From the NCBI RefSeq assembly GCF_045310675.1, contig NZ_JBJHZZ010000005.1, forward strand, positions 141,468 to 205,467: DNA of 64,000 bases. Reading direction: 5' to 3'. Made by a program: the position numbers and the translations under genes. The stretch is from Clostridium_AT stratigraminis. Its GTDB lineage: Bacteria; Bacillota; Clostridia; Clostridiales; Clostridiaceae. The notes beneath the pieces were generated by a model, which did not search any database, was not told where the DNA came from, and worked only from the letters and a program-made list of their open reading frames with translations. The first letter of the stretch is position 1. Each line of letters opens with the position of its first letter. Below, in pieces: positions 26,338-34,733 of this stretch.

Positions 26338-26880
26338 ATGGATCTTACAGGTAACAGAATTTACATTCGTTTTTTAGAAGATTCAGATGCAGAAGCTTTA
26401 CTGGATCTACATATAAGAAATAGTGAACTGTTTCAGAGATATTCCCCGACTTTTGCTGAGGACTACTACACACTTGATTCAAAACGCGAATATATTATTA
26501 AATCAATAAAGCAAAGGGAAGAAGACAAGAGCTATAACTTTGGTATATATTTAAAGGATAATGGGAAATTGATTGGTGATGTAGATCTGTTTAATATAGC
26601 TCGAGGTGCTTTACAAAGGTGTCTAATTGGTTATTCATTGGACAAACAATATAATGGGAAAGGGTATACAACGGAAGCAGTTACCTTAGCAGTTGAATTT
26701 GCATTTAATGTATTAAAACTGCACCGCATTGATGCGGGCACTATGTTAAACAATATAGGTTCAATGCGAGTATTAGAAAAGGCAGGTTTTCATAGAGAAG
26801 GTATAGAGCAAAAAGGTGTAAAGATTAATGGTCAATGGGAAGACCATCAGGTATTTGCTATAATTTCAGATAAAAACTAA
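26338..26880 (+). CDS. GNAT N-acetyltransferase (RimJ/RimL-like)
   Basis: 180 residues. Start ATG at 26338; AGGAGG at 26323-26328 sits nine bases upstream, while the in-frame TTG at 26329 directly touches that site. N-terminus LTGNRIYIRFLEDSDAEALL, central IGYSLDKQYNGKGYTTEAV (acetyl-CoA loop) and RIDAGTMLNNIGSMRVLEKAGF are the usual RimJ/RimL-type motifs. It acetylates an amino group, perhaps a ribosomal protein N-terminus or an antibiotic; target unknown. Confidence 0.88.
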   Translation: MDLTGNRIYIRFLEDSDAEALLDLHIRNSELFQRYSPTFAEDYYTLDSKREYIIKSIKQREEDKSYNFGIYLKDNGKLIGDVDLFNIARGALQRCLIGYSLDKQYNGKGYTTEAVTLAVEFAFNVLKLHRIDAGTMLNNIGSMRVLEKAGFHREGIEQKGVKINGQWEDHQVFAIISDKN

Positions 26881-26920
26881 ACTTTTTTAGTAAGAATGTC
26901 CCTTAACAGTAGCAAAATAA

Positions 26921-26947
26921 AAAACACGCATTAAAGCGTGTTTTTTT
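26921..26947 (+). terminator. Terminator of the GNAT gene
   Basis: AAAACACGC / GCGTGTTTT with a 6-nt loop and seven T. It lies 41 bases after the stop codon. Confidence 0.85.
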
Positions 26948-26963
26948 GTTAGCAGCAGATTAT

Positions 26964-27188
26964 TTACTTATATTCCACTTTTACCAAAGTAGTGCATGGT
27001 ACATATATTTCAGATAACATCCTGCGGTTTTCATCATACATAACAATTTTTCTTTTCTCTATAAAATCTGTAGTATCAATAGTTTTTATTATGATGCCGT
27101 TTAGTAATGTCTTATCTTCCTCATAAATTCCCTGAGAGTTTTTTTCTCCTATCAATTCAATACTTTTACCAATTCTTTCCTCTTTCAA
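26964..27188 (-). CDS. Small hypothetical protein
   Basis: Up to 74 residues, beginning with TTG at 27188 without a clear ribosome binding site. The sequence (IKTIDTTDFIEKRKIVMYDE then SEIYVPCTTLVKVEYK) looks like a small beta-rich protein and codon use is ordinary, but no ATG is available, so it may be a remnant. It shares the convergent terminator region with the GNAT gene. Confidence 0.4.
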   Translation of the reverse strand: MKEERIGKSIELIGEKNSQGIYEEDKTLLNGIIIKTIDTTDFIEKRKIVMYDENRRMLSEIYVPCTTLVKVEYK

Positions 27189-27390
27189 GCAATTAGTTAT
27201 ATTTTCAAGAATTATATTAAACTTTTTATAATTAATATTATGTACTATTATAACATAAATAACAATATATTCAAATAATTCAGTCGGTGTTATTATGCTT
27301 TCTTATAAAAAAATTAATATCATTTTCATTATTAAGCATATATTATATGGAATAATAAAAAGATTTTATTTGAAAGAGAGAGTGCCGCAA

Positions 27391-28260
27391 TTGAAAGGAA
27401 TTATTTTAGCAGGAGGCTCAGGGACACGCTTATATCCAATAACAAAATCAGTGTCAAAGCAGATACTGCCAATTTACGATAAACCAATGATATATTATCC
27501 TTTGTCAGTTTTAATGCTAGCAAAAATAAAAGAAATATTAATAATATCTACTCCAAGAGATGTTACAGTATTTCAAGATTTACTAGGGGATGGAAGCCAT
27601 TTAGGACTTAACATTGATTATAAAGTTCAAAATGAGCCTAAGGGTTTAGCTGAGTCCTTTTTAATAGGCGAAAAGTTCATTGGAAAGGATAATGTATGTT
27701 TAGTGCTGGGAGACAATATTTTTTATGGCTTCGGTTTTTCAGAGAGACTTCAAAATGCAGCAGCAAGAAATGAAGGAGCTACAATTTTTGGGTACCATGT
27801 AAGTAATCCTTCAGAATTTGGAGTGGTGGAATTTGATGAGGCGTTTAATGCTCTATCCATTGAAGAAAAGCCATTAGAACCTAAATCAAGCTATGCTGTA
27901 CCAGGACTTTACTTTTATGACAATGAGGTAATTGAAATTTCAAAGAAGCTTAAGCCATCTGCCCGTGGAGAATTAGAAATAACAGAAATAAATAATGAAT
28001 ATTTAAAAAGAGGTAATCTTAAGGTGGAGTTATTTGGAAGAGGTATGGCTTGGCTTGATACAGGAACCTACAGCGGACTCTTAAATGCAGCAAACTTTGT
28101 AGAAGCTATTCAAACAAGACAAGGGCTATACGTAGCCTGCATAGAGGAAATAGCCTATAGGGAAGGCTTTATTAATTGTGAGCAGCTTAAGAAGTTGGCA
28201 GAGCCCCTAATGAAAACAGATTATGGCAGGTATTTAATGAAGCTTGTTATGGGTGGTTGA
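27391..28260 (+). CDS. rmlA: Glucose-1-phosphate thymidylyltransferase
   Basis: 289 residues from the TTG at 27391; the frame is open 96 bases further up, but only this start gives the standard N-terminus KGIILAGGSGTRLYPITK. It couples glucose 1-phosphate to dTTP, the first step to dTDP-L-rhamnose. Catalytic features GGSGTRL, LVLGDNIF and GLYFYD are intact, as is the C-terminal WLDTGTYSGLLNAA. First of four genes rmlA-rmlD-rmlB-rmlC; rmlD begins 5 nt later. Confidence 0.95.
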   Translation: MKGIILAGGSGTRLYPITKSVSKQILPIYDKPMIYYPLSVLMLAKIKEILIISTPRDVTVFQDLLGDGSHLGLNIDYKVQNEPKGLAESFLIGEKFIGKDNVCLVLGDNIFYGFGFSERLQNAAARNEGATIFGYHVSNPSEFGVVEFDEAFNALSIEEKPLEPKSSYAVPGLYFYDNEVIEISKKLKPSARGELEITEINNEYLKRGNLKVELFGRGMAWLDTGTYSGLLNAANFVEAIQTRQGLYVACIEEIAYREGFINCEQLKKLAEPLMKTDYGRYLMKLVMGG

Positions 28261-28265
28261 TATAT

Positions 28266-29147
28266 ATGAAAATATTAATAACAGGAAGCAAAGGACAGCT
28301 AGGAACCCAAATGACAAATATGATAAATGCTAAGGAATCGGAGCTTGGAAAAATCAATACAATATATAATGAGGCTGAAGTAAAGGGCATTGATTTAGAG
28401 GAGCTTGACATAGCTGATTTAAATGACACACGAAGTATAGTAGTGGATTTTGCACCGAACCTTGTAATTAACTGTGCGGCTTATACTAATGTAGATGGCT
28501 GTGAAGCTAATGAAGATGCAGCATTTAAAGCAAATTCCATAGGACCTAGAAATTTAGCAATGGCTTGTGAAGAAATAGAGGCTAAACTTGTACACATATC
28601 AACTGATTATGTCTTTTCAGGAAGTGGGTATAGACCATACAGGGAATATGATGCGGCAAATCCAATTAATGTATATGGGAAAACTAAGCTCTTAGGTGAA
28701 AGGTATGTGCAGCAGCTCTGCAGTAAATATTTTATAGTAAGAACTTCATGGCTTTACGGCTTAAGCGGAAACAATTTCGTAAAGACCATAATAAAGGCAG
28801 CAAATGCAAACAGCAGCTTAAATGTAGTAAACGATCAACGGGGAAATCCTACAAATGCTGAAGACTTAGCCTATCACATACTAAAGTTAGCACTCACAGA
28901 AGAATATGGAATCTATCACTGTACAGGTTCTGGAGAATGTTCATGGTATGATTTTGCATGTAAAATTGTAGAATATTTAAAGCTTGACTGTACAATAAAG
29001 CCAGTAACTACAGAAGAATATAAAAAAGGAGCTATTAGACCAGTTTTCTCCTCGCTTGATAATATGATGCTTAGATGCACAATTGGGGATGAAATGAGAC
29101 CTTGGCAGGAAGCCCTTAAAATGTTTACTAATCAATTAAATAAATAG
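28266..29147 (+). CDS. rmlD: dTDP-4-dehydrorhamnose reductase
   Basis: 293 residues from the ATG at 28266. Extended SDR fold: KILITGSKGQLGTQM at the N-terminus, catalytic HISTDYVFSG and YGKTKLLGE (YxxxK). It performs the final reduction to dTDP-L-rhamnose. GGGTGGT precedes the start, overlapping the end of rmlA. The C-terminal AIRPVFSSL-type motif (GAIRPVFSSLDN) is typical of RmlD. Confidence 0.95.
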   Translation: MKILITGSKGQLGTQMTNMINAKESELGKINTIYNEAEVKGIDLEELDIADLNDTRSIVVDFAPNLVINCAAYTNVDGCEANEDAAFKANSIGPRNLAMACEEIEAKLVHISTDYVFSGSGYRPYREYDAANPINVYGKTKLLGERYVQQLCSKYFIVRTSWLYGLSGNNFVKTIIKAANANSSLNVVNDQRGNPTNAEDLAYHILKLALTEEYGIYHCTGSGECSWYDFACKIVEYLKLDCTIKPVTTEEYKKGAIRPVFSSLDNMMLRCTIGDEMRPWQEALKMFTNQLNK

Positions 29148-29204
29148 GTGCTAAAACAAGCTAGAAGCTTCATAAATTATAATTAATTAAAATTAGGTGG
29201 GGAT

Positions 29205-30260
29205 ATGAAAAATTATTTAATAACTGGCGGTGCAGGATTTATTGGATCAAATTTTATCATTTATATGTTAAGTAAATACAAGGATATAAAAGTTATTAAT
29301 GTAGACAAGCTAACATATGCAGGAAACTTAGAAAATTTAAAAGCCGTAGAGAACAATTCAAACTATAGCTTCCTTCAAGCTGACATTTGTGAGAAGGAAG
29401 CCATAAGCAAGATATTTAAAGTTTGGAATATTGACTATGTAATTAATTTTGCAGCAGAATCACATGTGGACAGAAGTATAAAAGAACCTGGCATATTTGC
29501 TAAAACTAACGTACTTGGAACAGTAAATCTCTTAAATATTGCTAAGGATAATTGGCAGGAAGGAACTAGTTTTAAAAAGGGCAAGAAATATCTTCAGGTT
29601 TCTACAGATGAAGTATATGGTTCACTTGGAGGAACTGGTTACTTTATGGAAGCTACACCACTTAATCCACACAGCCCATATTCTGCAAGTAAAACAGGTG
29701 CTGACCTTATGGTAAAGGCCTACTATGATACCTATAAAATGCCTGTAAATATCACTAGGTGTTCAAATAATTATGGTCCTTTCCAATTTCCAGAGAAATT
29801 AATTCCATTAGTAATAAATAATTGCCTTAATAAAAAATCCCTCCCTGTATATGGAGATGGATTAAATATAAGAGACTGGCTATATGTAGTAGACCACTGC
29901 AGGGCAATTGACATGGTAATAAGAAAGGGAAGTTTAGGAGAAGTTTATAATATTGGTGGTCATAATGAAAGAACTAATATTTATATTGTAAAAACAATTA
30001 TTGAATATATTAATAAAAATGTAGATAGTGAGGTATCTGAAGACCTTATTAAATATGTTAGGGACAGACTAGGCCATGACAAAAGATACGCCATAGATCC
30101 TACTAAAATTAAAGAAGAGCTCGGCTGGTTCCCTGAAACTACCTTCGAAGATGGAATTAGGAAGACAATTAAATGGTATTTGGATAACAAAGCTTGGATG
30201 GATAATATAACAAGCGGCGATTATCAAAATTATTATTACAATATGTATGAAGGGAAATAA
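29205..30260 (+). CDS. rmlB: dTDP-glucose 4,6-dehydratase
   Basis: 351 residues. NAD-binding motif TGGAGFIGSNFIIYML, catalytic STDEVYG (Thr-Asp-Glu) and YSASKTGADL (YxxxK), all as in RmlB. It converts dTDP-glucose to dTDP-4-keto-6-deoxyglucose. A GGTGGGG site precedes the ATG. It lies 57 nt after rmlD and 3 nt before rmlC. Confidence 0.96.
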   Translation: MKNYLITGGAGFIGSNFIIYMLSKYKDIKVINVDKLTYAGNLENLKAVENNSNYSFLQADICEKEAISKIFKVWNIDYVINFAAESHVDRSIKEPGIFAKTNVLGTVNLLNIAKDNWQEGTSFKKGKKYLQVSTDEVYGSLGGTGYFMEATPLNPHSPYSASKTGADLMVKAYYDTYKMPVNITRCSNNYGPFQFPEKLIPLVINNCLNKKSLPVYGDGLNIRDWLYVVDHCRAIDMVIRKGSLGEVYNIGGHNERTNIYIVKTIIEYINKNVDSEVSEDLIKYVRDRLGHDKRYAIDPTKIKEELGWFPETTFEDGIRKTIKWYLDNKAWMDNITSGDYQNYYYNMYEGK

Positions 30261-30263
30261 GCT

Positions 30264-30812
30264 ATGGGTAAGTTTAATATATTAGAAACTTCCATAAAAG
30301 GTGTTTATACAATAGAACCTAAGGTTTTCAAAGATAAAAGAGGCTGTTTTTTAGAAACCTACAACTATGAGGATTTTAAAGCAGCGGGGCTTGATATGGT
30401 TTTTGTACAGGATAATCAATCAAGCTCCTCAAAGGGAGTTCTTAGGGGGCTGCATTTTCAAAGAAATCATCCTCAAGGAAAGCTGATAAGAGTTATAAAA
30501 GGAGAAGTTTTTGATGTGGCTGTAGACCTAAGAAAGGACTCCCAAACTTATGGAAAATGGGTGGGGGTTATTTTAAGTGAAGAGAACAAAAAGCAGTTCT
30601 ATATACCAGAAGGCTTTGCCCATGGTTTTCTTGTACTGTCAGAGGCTGCTGAGTTTTGCTATAAGTGTACTGAATTTTATCATCCTGAAGATGAAGACGG
30701 AATAGCCTGGAACGATCCAGAAATCGGCATTAAATGGCCTATAGGTAATATAAGTGAAATAATTCTATCAGAGAAAGATCAAAAGTGGAAGGGTATGTGC
30801 CTGAGAGGCTAA
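30264..30812 (+). CDS. rmlC: dTDP-4-dehydrorhamnose 3,5-epimerase
   Basis: 182 residues, single cupin. Conserved RGLHFQ with the catalytic His, FDVAVDLRKDSQTYGKW, and YIPEGFAHGFLVLS are present. It epimerises the 4-keto sugar at C3 and C5. The last gene of the rhamnose cluster; a dispersed palindrome begins at its stop codon. The rhamnose product is probably used by the surface polysaccharide genes at 51199-63484, since no glycosyltransferase is next to this cluster. Confidence 0.95.
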   Translation: MGKFNILETSIKGVYTIEPKVFKDKRGCFLETYNYEDFKAAGLDMVFVQDNQSSSSKGVLRGLHFQRNHPQGKLIRVIKGEVFDVAVDLRKDSQTYGKWVGVILSEENKKQFYIPEGFAHGFLVLSEAAEFCYKCTEFYHPEDEDGIAWNDPEIGIKWPIGNISEIILSEKDQKWKGMCLRG

Positions 30813-30843
30813 TGTGGCATGGGGACGTTTCTCCTGCCACATT
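30811..30843. repeat. REP-like dispersed palindrome after rmlC
   Basis: AATGTGGCA / TGCCACATT, nine perfect pairs around TGGGGACGTTTCTCC. It abuts the rmlC stop codon and may protect or end the rml mRNA. Same family as 18138, 38154 and 49488. Confidence 0.7.
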
Positions 30844-30903
30844 AGCATGTCTAGGTATTAAACTAAAGTTAACGAAAATCATCAATTGTAGAGGTGTTAA
30901 TAT

Positions 30904-30932
30904 TTGGTATGAATAATTTTTTATTGTATAAT
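30904..30932 (+). promoter_or_regulatory. Candidate promoter of the lipoprotein gene
   Basis: TTGGTA, 17-bp spacer, TATAAT (perfect -10). The start would be near 30939, about 100 nt before the ATG at 31039. Confidence 0.5.
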
Positions 30933-31038
30933 GGTATAAAGGAGTTGTGGAACATTAGTATGTCCACTGTGGCGATGTTTGGACTACTAAATATTCAGAT
31001 AGATTAAGATCTTAAAAAATTTTTGGGGGGCTATTATT

Positions 31039-31896
31039 ATGAAAAAAATGTTTACAATCTTATCTTTGGCTATTGTTCTGCTTTTGACAGGATGTACTTC
31101 TAAGGCCGTACCAAACTTAAAAGGCGGCTATCAAAGTGATAGAGAAGGTGTTGGCTACGTAATCTTGCTATCTTTTCAACCAGATGACAGCAGCTTCGTA
31201 GAATATATTGACAGCAGGGAAGTTGATAGAGGCACTTATAAAAAAACCGAAGATAATTTGTATCAAATAAAAAGCGACAAGCAAGATTTTGAAGTTGCGT
31301 TAAATACTAAAAACTCATTTAATATTATAATTAAAAAGCTTAATAATGGGAATCCAATTCAAATGAAGAATATAAGTACTATTCCAGGATATTTTAAAAA
31401 CCCATATGGTGATGAAGACAAGTATATGGCTTTATTAGAGGACAAAGATAAAACTCAAACTTCTCCGGCAACTGTAGATAATAATAAACCTGCTGCAAAG
31501 TCAGGAATTGACTGGAAGTGTGTTTATATTGGTTCATTAGTACAAAAAGGTATGCCTGAAATTAAGAATCAGATAGTATTTAATAATGAAGATGAATGGC
31601 GGATATATGCAAATGACAACCTGCCTAACTCCATTGTTGATTCAGTAATTAAGAATGTAAACTGGGATAAGGAAGGCATAGTTGTACTGCAGGATTATCC
31701 TCCGAAAGGATACTTTTCTTTTTTATCGCAAGTTTCAGATGTGAAAATTGAAAATGGTAAGTTAAATGTGCAGTATGAAAATAATACAGATACGACAAAA
31801 ACATATTATGTTAGGTCTCAAGGTTACACTGAAGTTGTTAAGGACATTTATATGATATGCCTAAATAAATCTGACATAGGAAAACTTAAAAAGTAA
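31039..31896 (+). CDS. Putative lipoprotein
   Basis: 285 residues. A lipoprotein signal peptide ends in the lipobox LLTGC (Cys at ~19), so the protein should be anchored outside the membrane. A lysine/threonine-rich linker around residues 133-153 separates an N-terminal beta-rich domain from a C-terminal domain (IVFNNEDEWRIYANDNLP ... GIVVLQDYPPKGYFSFLSQV). The C-terminal part recalls PrcB-like domains of clostridial lipoproteins, which is a weak resemblance. GGGGGG before the ATG. Function unknown. Confidence 0.75.
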   Translation: MKKMFTILSLAIVLLLTGCTSKAVPNLKGGYQSDREGVGYVILLSFQPDDSSFVEYIDSREVDRGTYKKTEDNLYQIKSDKQDFEVALNTKNSFNIIIKKLNNGNPIQMKNISTIPGYFKNPYGDEDKYMALLEDKDKTQTSPATVDNNKPAAKSGIDWKCVYIGSLVQKGMPEIKNQIVFNNEDEWRIYANDNLPNSIVDSVIKNVNWDKEGIVVLQDYPPKGYFSFLSQVSDVKIENGKLNVQYENNTDTTKTYYVRSQGYTEVVKDIYMICLNKSDIGKLKK

Positions 31897-31927
31897 TATA
31901 CAGATTTATCTAGGTATAATTAAATTA

Positions 31928-32299
31928 TTATAGCGTTTGCTTGCAGGAGGTAACTGTAATTTCTAAGGTTCTAGAAAGAAATGGGCACTTTTCTTTCATT
32001 TTGTTAAAGTTATCTCCTTCTTTTAGAAACTTAGCAGTGCCTTCTAGTAAAAAGCCAGTTCCCATGTATCTATAGCCCATTACTTCTCTGCTGCCAAGAG
32101 TTAATTTAACCTTTGGATTGGCATTAATATTTTTCTCTGTTACAATCATAGCAGCTGCAGGAATTAAAATTTTATTGTCATCAGTAACAATTAAATAACT
32201 GTTCCATGTATTAGCAACATGAGCTTCATTGTTAGCGCAAGTTACGATAGAAACTACACCTTCATGATTCAATACTTCTAAAAATTTTTCTGTTAACAT
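31928..32299 (-). CDS. Pyridoxamine 5'-phosphate oxidase-fold flavin protein
   Basis: 123 residues, the split-barrel size. EVLNHEGVVSIVTCANNEAH near the N-terminus and KVKLTLGSREVMGYRYMGTG in the middle fit small FMN-binding proteins of the PPOx family. The substrate is unknown. Divergent from the Rrf2 regulator across 191 bp that contains repeated GAGTAT boxes, so it is the probable target of that regulator. AGAAGG precedes the ATG. Confidence 0.8.
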   Translation of the reverse strand: MLTEKFLEVLNHEGVVSIVTCANNEAHVANTWNSYLIVTDDNKILIPAAAMIVTEKNINANPKVKLTLGSREVMGYRYMGTGFLLEGTAKFLKEGDNFNKMKEKCPFLSRTLEITVTSCKQTL

Positions 32300-32363
32300 T
32301 TCTTATTCCTTCTTTCTTTAAAATATGGACAACCTATATCGTGGATAACTTTTGTCTATATTT

Positions 32364-32392
32364 AGAGTATAATTCTTTTTATTTATTGTCAA
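32364..32392 (-). promoter_or_regulatory. Candidate promoter of the flavin protein gene
   Basis: Minus-strand TTGACA, 17-bp spacer, TACTCT; a better -10 (TATACT) exists at a spacing of 15. One GAGTAT box (32365-32370) overlaps the -10. Confidence 0.45.
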
Positions 32393-32408
32393 TGGAAACA
32401 TTTTGTAA

Positions 32409-32440
32409 GAGTATACAATAAGAGTATCTTGAATGAGTAT
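32409..32440 (+). promoter_or_regulatory. Three GAGTAT direct repeats, 13 bp apart
   Basis: GAGTAT occurs at 32409, 32422 and 32435, each 13 bp apart, and again at 32365. The array overlaps the -35 of the rrf2-like promoter. It may be the binding site of the adjacent regulator. Confidence 0.45.
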
Positions 32441-32457
32441 AAATTATAAGATATTAT
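32429..32457 (+). promoter_or_regulatory. Candidate promoter of the Rrf2-family gene
   Basis: TTGAAT, 17-bp spacer, TATTAT, with transcription starting about 30 nt before the start codon. The third GAGTAT repeat lies in the spacer. Confidence 0.5.
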
Positions 32458-32490
32458 AATTAAAAGATTATATAACAAGGAGCAGGAAAA

Positions 32491-32994
32491 ATGAAATTTT
32501 CAATTGGAGTAGAATATGCAATACATTGTTTATTATATATGGTGAATTTGGAAGATGGTAAATCTGTTGGAATACATGACTTAGCTACCTTTCAGGGGAT
32601 CTCTGAAACTTACTTATCTAAGGTATATGCAAAATTAAGCAAGGCCGGAATTATTAAATCCATACCTGGGGTAAAAGGTGGTTATGCACTAGCTCGAAGC
32701 GCAGAAGAAATAACCTTTTGGGATGTTGTTGAGGCAGTAGAAGGAAGTGAACCATTTTTTCAGTGTGCAGAAATTAGGCAAAATAATGTATTATTAGATA
32801 AGAACAATTTACCAGATACAGTTACAAAGAGTCCTTGCACAATAAAAGTAGTGATGATGGAAGCGGAAAATGAAATGAGAAAGTATTTGAGCAGCAAGAC
32901 CTTAGCATGGCTTTACAATGAAGTATATAATAAAATACTTCCAAGTGATGCTGCAAAAGCTACAAGTGAGTGGTTTAGTAATAAAAGAAAGTAA
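32491..32994 (+). CDS. Rrf2-family transcriptional regulator
   Basis: 167 residues. N-terminal winged helix FSIGVEYAIHCLLYMVNLED, recognition-helix region ISETYLSKVYAKLSKAGIIK, wing SIPGVKGGYALARSAEEIT: the standard Rrf2 layout. Only two cysteines (in FFQCAEI and SPCTIK) occupy the usual sensor loop, so an Fe-S cluster of the IscR/NsrR kind is uncertain. AAGGAG precedes the ATG. Divergent from the flavin protein it probably controls. Confidence 0.88.
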   Translation: MKFSIGVEYAIHCLLYMVNLEDGKSVGIHDLATFQGISETYLSKVYAKLSKAGIIKSIPGVKGGYALARSAEEITFWDVVEAVEGSEPFFQCAEIRQNNVLLDKNNLPDTVTKSPCTIKVVMMEAENEMRKYLSSKTLAWLYNEVYNKILPSDAAKATSEWFSNKRK

Positions 32995-33089
32995 AAGAAG
33001 TTACTGAAAAATAATTGCTTAATGGCTGCGAAGATCTATTTGAAATTGATTAAGATTATTTTAATGAATGATGTTGAAAAAGAAAATTA

Positions 33090-33174
33090 TAAGGGAACTC
33101 ATTTATGATAAGCAAACCTTATAACAGTTTTATTAACTGGTATAAGGTTTGCTTATTATTGTATGGTTCCCTTA
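33090..33174. repeat. Long nested hairpin downstream of the Rrf2 gene
   Basis: Inner arms of 21 bp at 33109-33129 and 33135-33155 (core AAGCAAACCTTATA / TATAAGGTTTGCTT, one mismatch, 5-nt loop) are enclosed by outer arms TAAGGGAAC / GTTCCCTTA. There is no clear T-tract. It lies between convergent genes and could be a terminator or a remnant mobile palindrome. Confidence 0.55.
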
Positions 33175-33191
33175 TTTGCATTTCTATAAAA

Positions 33192-33323
33192 TTAAGACTT
33201 AGAAGAAAACAAGTTTTTTATGTAATTACCTAAGTTACTTAAAGCATTGTTTGGTAAGAACTTTCCTGCAATAAATACAAAGGCAACTACAATAAATATG
33301 GCTAATATATCTATATAATCCAA
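33192..33323 (-). CDS. 43-residue membrane miniprotein
   Basis: Too short for ordinary gene calling. TTG start at 33321-33323 with AGGGGGTG seven bases upstream; stop TAA at 33192-33194. The translation begins DYIDILAIFIVVAFVFIAGK, a single membrane helix, followed by a polar basic tail (NLGNYIKNLFSSKS). The good ribosome binding site, membrane helix and clean stop support it. Function unknown. Alone on the minus strand between the Rrf2 gene and dnaE. Confidence 0.6.
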   Translation of the reverse strand: MDYIDILAIFIVVAFVFIAGKFLPNNALSNLGNYIKNLFSSKS

Positions 33324-33563
33324 TCTTTGCACCCCCTAAAATGTAAAATGTCATAAATTATTGGCATCCATATACAATTATATACCTTGGGATGGAAAAA
33401 ATACAAATAATCGGTATTTATATTTTCAATCTTAATATTACTTACAAGTTGAAAATACTGCAACTTAAATATAAAATAATAGTAATCCTTATAAACAATA
33501 ATTATTTATAGGACAAATGATTAAATGAGTGCAAAACTCATTGAAAGGATGTGAGATAGATTA

Positions 33564-34733
33564 TTGGAGAAAGAATTTGAAGGGGATTTTGTCCATTTGC
33601 ATGTGCACACTGGATACAGCCTTTTAGATGGCTCTGGAAAAATTCCTGACATGATTGCACGGGTAAAGGAGCTCGGCATGAAAAGCATAGCCATAACAGA
33701 CCATGGAACCATGTATGGCTGTGTAGAATTTTATAAAGAAGCCATGGCTCAGGGCATAAAGCCAATTATAGGCTGTGAAACATATGTAGCTGCAAAATCC
33801 ATGTACGATAAAACAAATAATAAAGAAAATGAAACACATCATTTGGTTTTACTAGTTAAAAATGCTGTTGGCTATCAAAACCTAATGAAGATTGTTTCAC
33901 AGGCTTCCATTGATGGCTTTTATTATAAGCCAAGGGTTGACCATGATTTTCTAAGGGAGCACAGCGAAGGAATAATAGCTTCCAGTGCATGCCTAGGAGG
34001 AGAAGTTCAATCTTATATTCTAAATGGAAACATAAAAAAGGCGAAAGAAACTGCACTTTTATACAAGGATATATTTAAAGATGGCTTTTATTTAGAACTT
34101 CAATATCATTATTTAGATGAGCAGCTAAAGGTAAATGAAGAACTGCAAAAGCTTTCCAAGGAGCTGGACATTCCATTAATATGTACCAATGACGTTCACT
34201 ATATTAATAAAGAAGATGCTAAGGCTCACGACATTCTATTATGCGTTCAGACAGGTAAAACTGTAGAAGATGAAGATAGAATGAGATATCCTTCCACTGA
34301 GTTTTACCTAAAGTCACCTGAGGAAATGTATAAGAATTTCTCCTATGTGCCAGAAGCCATAGAAAACACAGTAAAAATAGCTGAAATGTGCAATTTTGAT
34401 TATGAATTTCATGTTTCCAAGCTCCCTAAATTTCCACTGCCTGAAGAGGTTGATCCCTATATTTACCTAAGAGATACATGTTATAAGGGGTTAGAGGAAA
34501 GATATGAGGAAATAACTTCTGAACTTAAAGATAGGCTTGAATATGAGCTTGGAGTTATTAAAAATATGGGTTATGTAGATTATTTTCTTATAGTATGGGA
34601 TTTTATTAGGTTTGCAAGAGAAAGTGGAATACCGGTTGGCGCAGGTCGTGGTAGTGCTGCAGGTTCGCTGGTTGCTTACACCTTAGGAATTACTAAAATA
34701 GATCCTCTTAAGTATGGATTGATTTTCGAGCGT
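33564..34733 (+). CDS. dnaE: dnaE exon 1 (390 codons)
   Basis: Encodes the PHP domain and the start of the polymerase core. It ends ...GLIFER with the T of the Arg codon CGT. That T forms the U-G pair expected at a group I 5' splice site: exon GAGCGT pairs with intron GCGCTC (34742-34747). Without splicing, translation continues 20 codons into the intron and stops at 34796. Confidence 0.9.

Noticed and set aside
27295..27390. N-terminal extension of rmlA
   Set aside because: The extra 32 residues are AT-rich spacer; the TTG at 27391 gives the standard N-terminus of the family.
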